Assembly: GCA_021794355.1 (NCBI GenBank)
Contig: JAJYRA010000072.1
Span: 1-64,000 of the forward strand
Length of the DNA stretch: 64,000 nt
Reading direction: 5' to 3'
Source: Thermoplasmata archaeon
GTDB taxonomy: Archaea; Thermoplasmatota; Thermoplasmata; Thermoplasmatales; Thermoplasmataceae
Positions 20,632-30,948 of the stretch are shown here, one piece after another. Below the pieces are notes generated by a model. The model saw nothing but the letters and a program-made list of their open reading frames with translations, ran no database searches and was not told the origin of the DNA. The position numbers and the translations under genes are program-made. The number at the start of each line of letters is the position of its first letter. Position 1 is the stretch's first letter.

Positions 20632-21642
20632 TCATGCCATGTTAAACTGGAAAAGGGTAATATTCCTGTTATCTCCTGCTATTTTTATATTATTTTCCTC
20701 TGATCTGATATTGATCACCCTCTTCATGTTATATGCGAGTACAATCAATCCAAATTCTCCCGATACCTTTCTTTTACCCCTCAAGAGTGTATATCCGGAA
20801 TTGAGTGCTCTCTTTATGGTTCCAAATGGATGTTCAACCAGTGCCTTGCGTTTCTTCATCTTTTCTGAACCATGAAGAAGCATCTTATTCCTATGGTCAT
20901 CAAGCAGTTCCTGGTGTTCCCACCTGTACATGCGCCTTCCATTCTTCGATGTGGTGCATCTTGATTTCACAGGGCATTGAGCACATGCACCTGTTCCGTA
21001 TACCAAGAACAGTTTCTTCTCATTTCTCCTTTTGCTCATAAAATGCATGATGTTACCCTGTGGACATGTGTATGTATCGTCTTCTTTGTTGTACCTGAAT
21101 CTTGATTCATGGAATTCAGGTGCGGGAACACCGGTCTTCTTATGGGGCATTCCATGCTTGGGTTCAGGAATGAAAGCTTTTATTCCCTTATCATGAAGTT
21201 CCTTTATATTCTCTGCAGAGAAATATCCCTTGTCTGCCAGTGCTTCAAGATCATCTGTTTCCAGCATTTCCCTTGATTTTTCCGACATGGGAACCATGGA
21301 TGAACAATCGGTGGGATCATTATGCACCTCATATTCCACAATAAGGTGGTGTTTATCATCCACGGATATCTGTGCGTTGTAACAGACATCCATTCCTGTG
21401 CGTGTTTTCATCAATTTTGATTCAGGATCTGTGAGTGAGATCTCATTCAGTGATTTTTCATCCATCTTCTTCTGGATTTCCTTCAACTCTTCCGTTCTCT
21501 TCTTCAGGGTCTCAATCTTCTCCTTCATGTTGACTATCTCAGGTTTATCCTTCTCCTTACTGTCGTTTTCATCCATCTCCTTGATCCTTTTATCCACGTT
21601 ATCCTTTGTATATGTCTTATCTCTTCCATTATTTGCCTTCAC
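20632..21642 (-). pseudogene. IS1182-like transposase, C-terminal part (separated by frameshift)
   Basis: DVCYNAQISVDDKHHLIVEYEV, ADKGYFSAENI, C-x2-C region, EHPFGTIKRALNSGYTLLRG. Confidence 0.88.
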
Positions 21643-22153
21643 CTTCGTTCCATCTATCCCTATGGTCTTTCTTCCATTCCATTTTCATACGCAAAAACTT
21701 CAACATCATATGCGTTCCATCTATCCCTATGGTCTTTCTTCCAAAGAGTTCCTGTTCCATGCACATCTTGTTGAATGCTATGAACACCTTCTTCATGCAA
21801 TCTATGTTATCCTTCCTGAAATCGGATATGGATTTGAAGTCCGGTGTTAATCTGTGGAGCAACCACATGACTTCCATGTTCACAAGGCATTGCTTCTTCA
21901 GTTTTCTTGAGGATCTTATCACGTTGAAATACCCCCAGAGATAGAGTTTGAGCATATCCTTTGGATTGTAAGATGGTCTTCCTGCACCATATGCAAGGGT
22001 TGAGAATTTGAAGCCAAGTTCATGCATATCAAGGGTTTCAACAAAGGTATCCATAAATCTGGCGGGATTGTCTTCTTCAATATAGTTTTCAATCATGTCA
22101 GGAAGTAGTAATTGCTGTCTTCTGTCTGTTTTCGAAATGTATGATCCACTCAT
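21629..22153 (-). pseudogene. IS1182-like transposase, N-terminal part (separated by frameshift)
   Basis: GAGRPSYNPKDMLKLYLWGYFNVIRSSRKLKKQ...LTPDFKSISDFRKDN...GRKTIGIDGT. Confidence 0.88.
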
Positions 22154-22299
22154 TATACAGTGTGTTGCGGCTTCATGAATAAACCTATAGATTCCGGAGA
22201 CCGTGAAACACTGTGTTCAATAATTTTTACACAGTCTCGATCCATATCAGTTCCCATTTTCCTACCAAAAATTTAATAGCACATTAAAAATGAATCCAT

Positions 22300-22491
22300 G
22301 TGACAAAATTCAGATTTAGATGCAAAAACAGTGGTAAAGCATGCGACTATGAGGTTAATTCAAGCAGCAAGGATGAGGTGATGGACCATGCAAGTGCACA
22401 CGCAAATAGGTTCCATGATATGAAAGATGCAACATCCGTAATGGATCTGGTAAACAGGTCTCTAGAGGAAGTGGAAGATTACAACGATTGA
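22300..22491 (+). CDS. DUF1059-like small protein
   Basis: RCKNSGKACDYEVNSSSKDEVMDHASAHANRFHDM; GTG start. Confidence 0.7.
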   Translation: MTKFRFRCKNSGKACDYEVNSSSKDEVMDHASAHANRFHDMKDATSVMDLVNRSLEEVEDYND

Positions 22492-22619
22492 GCTCTCCAA
22501 AAAGGTTTTTCATGGGGAAAGTCACTTTTAATGTCTAATTATAAAATTGGAAACTTCGTCATTTCAAATCTGCCGTGAAATTTTATGATTTATTCAATTT
22601 AAACCGTAATTGCAATGGA

Positions 22620-23573
22620 TCAGTTAACAATAGCTTCTTTTAATTCGATGTATGGAACTTCAGAAGAAAGTGTCATTTTTGCGTTGAGAGGTATGAGCAT
22701 CTGATCCTCGCCATGTCCGAATGGCAGTCCATAAATAGATGGTTTTTTCAGTTGATCCATATACTGCTGTATTATATCTTCAATATAGGGCATGGGTTCC
22801 TCACTACTATTTATCTGTTTTAACTCACCGAATGCAAAGCCTGCAAACTTATGCAGATGCCCGGTCAGGTTCAGCACCGAGAAATATCTATCCAGATCTC
22901 CAGATGTTATGGCAGTGTCTTCCGCAAAGAGAATTCTGTTTTCAGAGGAGGGCATATAGGGTGTTCCTATGAGTGAAATCGCAACTGAAATGTTGGTCCC
23001 GGTGGACCTTCCATCAACCTTCCCCTTGTGAATGTATTTTACAACATTTTCGACAAATCCCGATATATTTGTGGAATTTCCACTGAGAATTTCTGTGAGC
23101 AATTTGAAAGAGGATTTCTGGAATTCATCTGGATCTGAAGCTGCCATAGGCCCATGAAACGTTATAAGTCCAGAAAGCTTGTTGAACGCCATGTGAAGTG
23201 CCGTTATATCGCTATAACCCATGAATATCTTAGGATGTTCTCTTATGGTATCATAATCCAGAAAGGGTAACACGTGAATGGAACCATATCCACCCCTTGA
23301 GCAGAGAATTGCCTTCACCGAATCATCGTTGAATGCATCCATAATTTCCTGGGCCCTGTCTTTCATGGGTGCAGCCAGGGAGTTTCTCTGTACAAGCCTT
23401 CTAATATTCCTGCCAAGAGATATTCTAAATCCAAACTTGGTCAATTTGGTTATGGTTTTTGAGAGATTTTTCATGTCGGGAGCACTAGCCGGTGCTATAA
23501 TTCGAATATCATCACCTGGTTTGAGATGAGGCGGAGTCACGGTTTCCCTTATCTCCTTAAAATCAGAACTCAT
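22620..23573 (-). CDS. S66 family peptidase (LD-carboxypeptidase/MccF-like)
   Basis: DDIRIIAPAS, ILCSRGGYGSIHVLPFLDYD, FMGYSDITALH, FGHGEDQMLIPLNAKMTL. Confidence 0.88.
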   Translation of the reverse strand: MSSDFKEIRETVTPPHLKPGDDIRIIAPASAPDMKNLSKTITKLTKFGFRISLGRNIRRLVQRNSLAAPMKDRAQEIMDAFNDDSVKAILCSRGGYGSIHVLPFLDYDTIREHPKIFMGYSDITALHMAFNKLSGLITFHGPMAASDPDEFQKSSFKLLTEILSGNSTNISGFVENVVKYIHKGKVDGRSTGTNISVAISLIGTPYMPSSENRILFAEDTAITSGDLDRYFSVLNLTGHLHKFAGFAFGELKQINSSEEPMPYIEDIIQQYMDQLKKPSIYGLPFGHGEDQMLIPLNAKMTLSSEVPYIELKEAIVN

Positions 23574-24738
23574 CTTTGTCCCCTTCCTTGAATTCCTTTT
23601 TTATTTCCCCCATTCTGTTTTCTTCCTTAATCTGCAAGACCGACAAAACCGTTGCCTCTATGGCAATTCTGAGGGATTTTGCAGCTTTATTCGGATCGGC
23701 AGCTTCCCTGAATTCATCGGAGTGCCCTGCAATTCCCGGATACCCTATGGGAAAATCAAGATGGCCGGTTGGCACTTTCCAGCTAACATTGGCTTCATCA
23801 GTACTTCCTGATGCAAACCCACCTGCTATACCCTCATCCAAAGCTGAGATTCCAAGTTTCAATAGGTTCTCCTGTAGTATATGATTAATTGAATTATTAT
23901 TTATGTATGTTTTGTAGAGGGGTGTTACCTGTTCTATGTCCACTGAGGCTCCATAAGCTTCACCTATTCCCAGTGCTGCATCCCTGACTTTCTTCTCAAA
24001 AATGGAAAGGAATCTGGTTGAAGTAGATCTCATCTCCACCTGAAGCGTTGCTCTTTCCGGTACCACATTTGTTGCCTTTCCCGACTCCGTAAATATCATT
24101 CCAACAACCAGGTGCTTATCAAGTTTTGCCCACCCCCTCAGGCTGTTTATAACGTTGTATGTGGCCACAGCGGCATCCAGTGCGTTTATCCCTTTATCAG
24201 GCGAATCCGCTCCATGGGCCGATTTGCCGAGGAATCTCAATTCAAGTGTGAGATCAGCTAAAGCCTTAGAACCCACACCCCATTTATCATCAGGGTGAAC
24301 CCCTATGACAAGATCCAGATCCTTGAAGGCGCCCCTTCCTGCCATTACACATTTACTCCCTGCGTAAGGGCCAATACCCTCTTCCGATGGAGTGCCAAAA
24401 ACGGTTACACAGATATCATTATCAATCCTATTTATTGCGGCAGCTGTACCTACAGCCCAGGCAGATATGAGATTATGGCCGCATGAATGACCATTAGGTA
24501 GAGCATCATATTCCGCCAGTAACCCAATTCTCAAACCTTTTTTCCCATTTTCTGATCTGAAGGCAGTTTCCATATCCATATACTTTGTTTCCACGTTAAA
24601 ATTCTGAGACTCGAGATATTTCTTAAGGACTGTTGAAGATTCATACTCACTGCTTCCTGTTTCGGCAAAGGAATATATTTTTTTGGAAATTTCAAGTATT
24701 CCTGGAAAAAGGTCGTCCATGATTTCATTAAAATTCAT
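23563..24738 (-). CDS. M20 family metallopeptidase/amidohydrolase (aminobenzoyl-glutamate utilisation-like)
   Basis: LLAEYDALPNGHSCGHNLISAWAVG, FGTPSEEGIG, GKSAHGADSPDKGINALDA; start moved to MNFNEIMDDL. Confidence 0.9.
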   Translation of the reverse strand: MNFNEIMDDLFPGILEISKKIYSFAETGSSEYESSTVLKKYLESQNFNVETKYMDMETAFRSENGKKGLRIGLLAEYDALPNGHSCGHNLISAWAVGTAAAINRIDNDICVTVFGTPSEEGIGPYAGSKCVMAGRGAFKDLDLVIGVHPDDKWGVGSKALADLTLELRFLGKSAHGADSPDKGINALDAAVATYNVINSLRGWAKLDKHLVVGMIFTESGKATNVVPERATLQVEMRSTSTRFLSIFEKKVRDAALGIGEAYGASVDIEQVTPLYKTYINNNSINHILQENLLKLGISALDEGIAGGFASGSTDEANVSWKVPTGHLDFPIGYPGIAGHSDEFREAADPNKAAKSLRIAIEATVLSVLQIKEENRMGEIKKEFKEGDKDEF

Positions 24739-24980
24739 TTCAATCACTTTACTATTATGCCGGAATATTTTAACTTGCGTGACTTTTCTCCGAATTTGGT
24801 ATATCGTAAATGGGAGCACAGTTATCCATTCAATAAATTGTGGAATCTCGCTCAAGGAAAGTGAGAATGATTCATCCACCTTTCAGTGGTTCAGATACCA
24901 CCAAATGTGAATCAATAAGCACAATAAGTCTGAGAAGTCAGTGAAACGAAAAAACTCACTGATTTTTCTCACAAGATCAT

Positions 24981-25946
24981 ATGAACATAAAGAATTATTA
25001 CCTAATAATAGATACTAACTCTGTGCTTATAAAAGAAATTGACAGGAGACTGGATATGTACCTCATTCTCAAGGTAAGGCAGGAGTCTGAGTTTTTTGCT
25101 GCAATCTCAGATCTCGACCTAAAACTCCCCTCATTCATTTATGATAACGATGGAAAGACGTGGTTGAGTACTTATTTTCCAAAGAATTTAAAGATTCCCA
25201 AAGTCAATCTAATTATAAACAAATTCAAAGCTTCAGAAAGAGAAAAGACCTATGTGGTTGATACAATGATTGAAAATCAAAATGAGCTATCAATCATTGA
25301 TAAGCTGGTTGAGATTCCCTCTCTGATCATAAATGGATCAGACGTATATGGGGGCTTTCTCAATGTTTACGCAAGATTCCATAGCAGCCAGTTAGAAAAG
25401 GTATCCGAATTGCTTGCCAGATACACGTCCACCTCAAAAAATGCCAGAATTGAATGGCTGGGCCCTAGTCCAGGAATAATGAAAATTATGGATGACATAA
25501 ATAAGGAATACCCGCTTTCAGTAGTAACCTATTCAACACCCATTAATAGGGAAGATATACACGTCAGGGAAATTCCATCCAGTCCAAAGATCTTATGCGA
25601 AGTGAAGAGCAGTGGTGCAATGAAGGGTGATATCAACCTAGTTGTTTCAACGGATATGCCTGTGGAAGATCTAATACCCATTGATTTGTCAGAAAATCTA
25701 TACCAGATGGAATTGCGAAGCCCATTCCCTTTCATCGTGAGAAATAAGGCAAATATCCAGCACATAATTAGAATTGCATATTTTGGAAAACTTCAGAATG
25801 GAAAAATCGAAGTGACCGTGTTTCTCCCAACGGATTTCTTATATGAATTTTACAGCATTCTCTACGAAGTCGCAGATGAAACAGACAATAAGGTAATTGT
25901 TAAGACTGTTATCCCCTATTCACAGGGGGTATGGGATTTCATTTGA
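24981..25946 (+). CDS. Uncharacterised ~320-aa paralog family, distant member 4
   Basis: LGPSPGIMKIMDDINKEYPLSVV aligns with the GPSGGY...INxRxPLSVI segment of members 1-3; similar length and mid-protein layout. Confidence 0.55.
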   Translation: MNIKNYYLIIDTNSVLIKEIDRRLDMYLILKVRQESEFFAAISDLDLKLPSFIYDNDGKTWLSTYFPKNLKIPKVNLIINKFKASEREKTYVVDTMIENQNELSIIDKLVEIPSLIINGSDVYGGFLNVYARFHSSQLEKVSELLARYTSTSKNARIEWLGPSPGIMKIMDDINKEYPLSVVTYSTPINREDIHVREIPSSPKILCEVKSSGAMKGDINLVVSTDMPVEDLIPIDLSENLYQMELRSPFPFIVRNKANIQHIIRIAYFGKLQNGKIEVTVFLPTDFLYEFYSILYEVADETDNKVIVKTVIPYSQGVWDFI

Positions 25947-26403
25947 TCCCTTTCGAAATAAACCCAGGAAAACTCCCACCTAAAAGATTGTAGGTGGTGT
26001 TTCCACGGACTAGAATTCCTATTGTCTTGATCTGGAGGTTTAATATCAATTATACCACAACCTCTGGATTTGCGGATGGGTGCACTCATCAAGTAATACA
26101 CCGTCCCACCTCTTCGCCCCTTGTAAACTGTGGATTTTATGTTGTAAATATTAGATATCACTTTCATGTAACCTGTAATTTTTATTTATTCATATCTGAC
26201 TTTCGTGGTATTTTCCTCACTAAATTTCAATTTTCAGCAATATATGAGGAAAATGAAATTGTGTATCGGAGAAAAATTCGAGAATGCTGAATCATCTATC
26301 CTGGTAGTAGGTGGATCATCTACATCAAAGGTAACTTTCTACAGGGTAATAGCGACAAGAGGATTAAATTAGAATAATATAAAAAAACAAACGTAAAACA
26401 AAG

Positions 26404-26477
26404 CGGGTCTGAGGGGGTTCGAACCCCCGGCCTATGGATTAAGAGTCCATCGCTCTACCTGGCTAAGCTACAGACCC
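26404..26477 (-). tRNA. tRNA-Lys (CTT anticodon)
   Basis: GGGTCTG/CAGACCC acceptor; anticodon arm ATGGA-CTCTTAA-TCCAT; T arm GGGGG-TTCGAAC-CCCC. Confidence 0.93.
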
Positions 26478-26648
26478 AGCTTTACCTAAATCTTAACATT
26501 GGTTTAAAGATTTTCATTGCTGTAATGCAAATTTATCCTTTACTAAAAATCTCTAAAATACAATTTATTTAATATTTTTCTGGAGTCTTCCAAACTGGGG
26601 GTTAAAATCTTTGATCAGATTTTTATATATTCAACCATAGGGGAAGTC

Positions 26649-27293
26649 ATGACACATTTTCAATATGTAATCAATCTAAAAACATATGAGGAATCCACAG
26701 GAAGCAGAACAGAGAATTTTATGAACCCGCTCTCAAATAAAACCTATGAATCCGAAGTTAAGTTTGCATTATCAATTCCACAGCTACATCTTGCAACAAA
26801 ATTTAAAAGTGTCATATCACAGCATGTCGACTACGTAACCTATGGGGCCCATACTGGTCATATTATAATGGAGGATCTAATTTCTCTCGGAGTCATGGAA
26901 TCCCTTTTAAACCACTCTGAAAGGAGACTTCCGTATCCTATTATAAAATCAACACTCGAGAGAGCGAAGGAATTGAACTTTGGCATAATAACATGCTCTC
27001 AGGACATGGCGGAAACTGAAGCCCTCTGTGAAATTGGGGCAGAAACCATTGCCTATGAGCCACCAGAACTTATTGGTGGAAGCGTTTCAGTGTCCATGGC
27101 AAGACCTGGGATCATAGAAGAAATAGCTCAATTGTGCAGAGAATATGGGTCCAAACTGTTAGTGGGGGCTGGAATTAAAAATCGAATTGATGTGGAAACT
27201 TCAAAAAAACTTGGTGCTGTTGGCGTCCTTGTTTCATCGGGTATCGTTAAATCAAATGACCCCTTTCTCTCGTTAAATTCATTAATGATATAG
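26649..27293 (+). CDS. tpiA: Triosephosphate isomerase (archaeal type)
   Basis: YVINLKTYEESTG, NHSERR, ETIAYEPPELIGG, LLVGAGIKNR. Confidence 0.93.
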   Translation: MTHFQYVINLKTYEESTGSRTENFMNPLSNKTYESEVKFALSIPQLHLATKFKSVISQHVDYVTYGAHTGHIIMEDLISLGVMESLLNHSERRLPYPIIKSTLERAKELNFGIITCSQDMAETEALCEIGAETIAYEPPELIGGSVSVSMARPGIIEEIAQLCREYGSKLLVGAGIKNRIDVETSKKLGAVGVLVSSGIVKSNDPFLSLNSLMI

Positions 27294-27307
27294 TATTCCC
27301 ATAAAAA

Positions 27308-27961
27308 GTGCCTAAACCTAAAAATGAACCAATATTTGAAGAACCTGAATTCAGCGAGGAAAACTTCCTCAGATATGAAAAGGAAAGGGCAAAGAGTACT
27401 ATAATTGTTTTTCTCCTGGCCATAGGCTCAGGTCTTCTTGAAGGATTCCTACAGGTAAGTGGATATTATTATCTCTCCATGCTTCTTTTCATTGTGCTGA
27501 TAGTAGGTCTTTTCAGAATTCTGGGATATATGCATCTCACTCTTCCTGCAAAGGGAAGCCATAAGTTCTATCTTTTAATGGTATTCCTTCTGGCTTCCAT
27601 TCTTTTCTGGTCCATCGCCCTGAACCCACCAATCAGCGTAAACACTTCGCCAGATCTAACACTGCAGTATGAGCACAATGGGCACTGGTTTGTTGCAAAT
27701 CAGACAAACGGACAATATGTTCTCTTAACGGGACCTGCGAATTATAGCCTGAGGGATATTATTACATTTAATGCAAACATTTCATTTGTTAAGATAACTG
27801 GCACCTCATCCGCTATTTTAGGATACCATTATCATACCAATACAAGAATTCTTAACATTAATTTAAACGACCTTGGAAACCTTGCAACGGCAAAACTTGT
27901 AACCGAACTGAGATCTGGCAAAAGATTTTTCAACGAAACACAGACCATAACCTTTTCCTGA
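27308..27961 (+). CDS. Hypothetical membrane protein
   Basis: GTG-start ORF with about three hydrophobic segments and an extracytoplasmic C-terminus. Confidence 0.6.
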   Translation: MPKPKNEPIFEEPEFSEENFLRYEKERAKSTIIVFLLAIGSGLLEGFLQVSGYYYLSMLLFIVLIVGLFRILGYMHLTLPAKGSHKFYLLMVFLLASILFWSIALNPPISVNTSPDLTLQYEHNGHWFVANQTNGQYVLLTGPANYSLRDIITFNANISFVKITGTSSAILGYHYHTNTRILNINLNDLGNLATAKLVTELRSGKRFFNETQTITFS

Positions 27962-28008
27962 GGCACCCTATAAATAGAAATAAATAAGACGAAATAATGT
28001 CCAGTGAA

Positions 28009-28083
28009 GCAGGTGTAGTGTAGTCTGGTCTAGCACGAGAGCCTTCCAAGCTTTCAACCCGGGTCCAAATCCCGGCACCTGCA
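28009..28083 (+). tRNA. tRNA-Gly (TCC anticodon)
   Basis: GCAGGTG...CACCTGC acceptor; anticodon loop CTTCCAA in AGAGC/GCTTT stem; CCGGG-TCCAAAT-CCCGG T arm. Confidence 0.93.
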
Positions 28084-28210
28084 TTTTTAGTTCCATTATA
28101 AAATAAACTATCATCGTAACCATTGTTTAATGCAGTTTTACTTACGTGTTCCATACAGACCGATAAAGTTAAGAATTTTCTATTCCTATTCTGTAATGTT
28201 AGTGGATTCA

Positions 28211-29605
28211 ATGGTAGATAAATTGGAAGAAATAAGAAAAATTTTCGGGAAAAGGTTTCTGGACAGGAAGGAAGATCTCATTCCATACATGAAAGATGCA
28301 TCATACTTCGAGGGTAATATTCCAATGGCTGCTGTCATAGCAGAGAAAACAGAAGAACTGTCAAAACTTATGAGAATATGTTCAAGAGAAAAGATTCAGG
28401 TGGTAATGAGAGCAGGTGGCTCCGCACTTACAGGCTCCCCCGTTCCTTATAAAGATTCCATACTTGTAAGCATGTCGGCGATGAACCAAATTCTGGAAAC
28501 CCATGTGGAAGATGGATATGTAGTGGCAGAACCAGGAGTAAGACTGGATGATCTGAACTTATATCTTTCAAGATTGGGGTTTTTCTACCCTCCAGATCCT
28601 GCAAGTTCCATGGCGGCAACGGTCGGTGGAAGTATATCCACAAATGCCGGAGGACTGAGGGCGTGCACCTATGGAACAACAAAGGAATGGATACTTGGGC
28701 TTGAAATGGTTCTACCTGGAGGCCAGATAGTGGAGGTTGGTGGTCGAACTCTAAAGAGAACAAAGGGATATGATATAACCGCTCTCATGGCTGGAAATGA
28801 AGGAACATTAGCCATAATAACAAAAGCTTACCTCAAGGTATGGCCCATACCTGAGGAAATCGGAAGGATACTGGCATATTTCAAAGATGTAAGGAACATG
28901 GGAAGATCCATATCCGAACTTAAGGGAAGAGGAATAATACCATATATTGCCGAATTTATGGATAAACTATCCCTTGAAACAATTAAAAAAGCAAAAAATA
29001 TAGATTTTCCAGAAGGCAGCAATTACCTTTTGATGATCGATATAGCATCTACCCATGAATCAATAGACAGGATGCTGGATGATGCTAGGAAAATAATTGA
29101 GTCTCAGGGGCCTATATCCATCAAAATTACAAGGGACAGGGAAGAGATGGCCAGGATGTATGAGGCAAGAAAAGGATTGTACTCATCCTCTCTTGGCCTC
29201 AGGGATACAAAGGACGAATATATAGAAATTGGAGACCTGGTTGTCCCACCAAGTCAGCTTCCCGACTCCCTGGAAGAAATTCAGGACTCCATAGGGGAGT
29301 ACAACCTTAAAGCTGTGTTGTTTGGCCATATTGGTGATGGAAACATTCACGCCAATATACTTGTGGACCTGAACAACAGAGATCATGTAGCTCGAGTCGA
29401 GAAATTCCAGATGGCCATTGCAAAGATAGCATTGAAGCACGATGGTTCCGTATCAGCTGAACATGGTATAGGACTTGAAAAGAAGGAGTTATTTTTAGAA
29501 GAGTTGAAGGAAAGGAACTCAATGGATCTGTTGCCATTGATGAAGGGAATCAAGAAAGCATTCGATCCTGAAAACATAATGAATAGGGGTAAGATATTTG
29601 ACTGA
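28211..29605 (+). CDS. FAD-linked oxidase, GlcD/D-lactate dehydrogenase-like
   Basis: VVMRAGGSALTGSPVPYKDSILVSM, ASSMAATVGGSISTNAGGLRACTYG, FGHIGDGNIHANIL, SAEHGIGLEKK; start after the tRNA-Gly gene. Confidence 0.92.
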   Translation: MVDKLEEIRKIFGKRFLDRKEDLIPYMKDASYFEGNIPMAAVIAEKTEELSKLMRICSREKIQVVMRAGGSALTGSPVPYKDSILVSMSAMNQILETHVEDGYVVAEPGVRLDDLNLYLSRLGFFYPPDPASSMAATVGGSISTNAGGLRACTYGTTKEWILGLEMVLPGGQIVEVGGRTLKRTKGYDITALMAGNEGTLAIITKAYLKVWPIPEEIGRILAYFKDVRNMGRSISELKGRGIIPYIAEFMDKLSLETIKKAKNIDFPEGSNYLLMIDIASTHESIDRMLDDARKIIESQGPISIKITRDREEMARMYEARKGLYSSSLGLRDTKDEYIEIGDLVVPPSQLPDSLEEIQDSIGEYNLKAVLFGHIGDGNIHANILVDLNNRDHVARVEKFQMAIAKIALKHDGSVSAEHGIGLEKKELFLEELKERNSMDLLPLMKGIKKAFDPENIMNRGKIFD

Positions 29606-30869
29606 AAGATCTGAATACAGTATCAAGATCATTGAACGGCTGGAAGATCAGGTCAACAGTTGCATTAACTGTGGATTCTGTGAATCGGTATGCCCTACGC
29701 TTCCATCCAGCGGCTTCAGATCATCCATTGGTGCAAGGGGAAGGGTTGATCTGGGTAAGGAACTTCTCAGGGAAATAAAAAATGAAGGAAAGATTGAATT
29801 GAGAATAGATGAGTCATTCTATACCTGTCTGGATTGCTACGCATGTCTTCAGGTATGCCCGGCGGGGGTAAATGCTGGAGAGGTCAGTGAAATGGGAAAG
29901 GAACTCATAGCATCAGGGGAACTGATGAAAACAGATCAGAAAAATCCCATCGCAGGAATGATCGTGGCACTCACCATGAAAAACAGAAACCCACTTGGAA
30001 TCAGGGAGCATTGTGCAAAATGGGCCGAAGGGCTTGAATTTGACTCAGAATCAACCAATCTGCTTTACACAGGAAATATGTATCAGATGATGGCATACAA
30101 TGAAACACTGGGCAGGGTGGAAAGATTTCTCGGTAACAGGCTTTCTCAAACTATGGCTGGGTACATCTCAGGGCACACAGGCATGTCAAGGCACCTGAAA
30201 TATTTCAAGAATTCAGGAATGGAAAAAGAGATGAATGGCTATCTCAGAGATATATACCTTCTTCTGAAAGCTTCCAATGTAAAATTCAATTACCTTGGCA
30301 AGGAGGAACCTTATCCGGGAACTTTTATTCACGACCTGGGATACGAAAAGGAATTCAGGGAATACGCTTCATTTTTAACCGAACTCTTTCACAGGAAAAA
30401 TATTAAGACAATCATAACAGTGGACCCTCATACTTATGATCTTCTCAAGAGCACAATACCGTCGATTGTTGAGAACTTTGACTTCCAGGTTGTGCATTAC
30501 CTCGATCTCATAAACGAAAGTGGTTTTAGGAAATCCCATGAAAACATAACCTACCATGAGCCATGCCACCTTGTCCTGAGAAAGGATTCATATGACAAGC
30601 CCAAAGAAATACTTGAATCCATCGCAAATCTCAAAATGCCTGTCCGCTCAGGAAAGAAGGTTTTCTGTTGTGGTGGACCCGATGAACTCCTCTATGGCAA
30701 TCTTTCAAAAAAAATATCCGAAGAGAGGTTTCACCAACTTAAAGAAACCGATACTGAGAAAATAATAACTGCATGTCCCATCTGTTTTTCAAACCTGAAT
30801 AAGGATAACACAGTGGTTGATATTTCGTCCTTTCTCATTGAAAACATGTCAGAGGAGGGAAAAGGATAA
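29598..30869 (+). CDS. Iron-sulfur oxidoreductase, GlcF/HdrD-like (two 4Fe-4S motifs plus CCG domains)
   Basis: CINCGFCESVCP, CLDCYACLQVCPAG, YHEPCHL, KVFCCGGPDELLY, ACPICFSNL. Confidence 0.92.
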   Translation: MTERSEYSIKIIERLEDQVNSCINCGFCESVCPTLPSSGFRSSIGARGRVDLGKELLREIKNEGKIELRIDESFYTCLDCYACLQVCPAGVNAGEVSEMGKELIASGELMKTDQKNPIAGMIVALTMKNRNPLGIREHCAKWAEGLEFDSESTNLLYTGNMYQMMAYNETLGRVERFLGNRLSQTMAGYISGHTGMSRHLKYFKNSGMEKEMNGYLRDIYLLLKASNVKFNYLGKEEPYPGTFIHDLGYEKEFREYASFLTELFHRKNIKTIITVDPHTYDLLKSTIPSIVENFDFQVVHYLDLINESGFRKSHENITYHEPCHLVLRKDSYDKPKEILESIANLKMPVRSGKKVFCCGGPDELLYGNLSKKISEERFHQLKETDTEKIITACPICFSNLNKDNTVVDISSFLIENMSEEGKG

Positions 30870-30948
30870 AAAATATAACGCAAAGAGCAAAACCAGTTAT
30901 GAAATCTGAAAATCTCAAAAACTTAATACATGTTGGGGATGACAATAA

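Larger units (their letters stand above)
20507..22242 (-). mobile_element. IS1182-like insertion sequence with 24-bp perfect terminal inverted repeats
   Basis: Left end GATCGAGACTGTGTAAAAATTATT (20507-20530) is the exact reverse complement of right end AATAATTTTTACACAGTCTCGATC (22219-22242). Confidence 0.93.
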
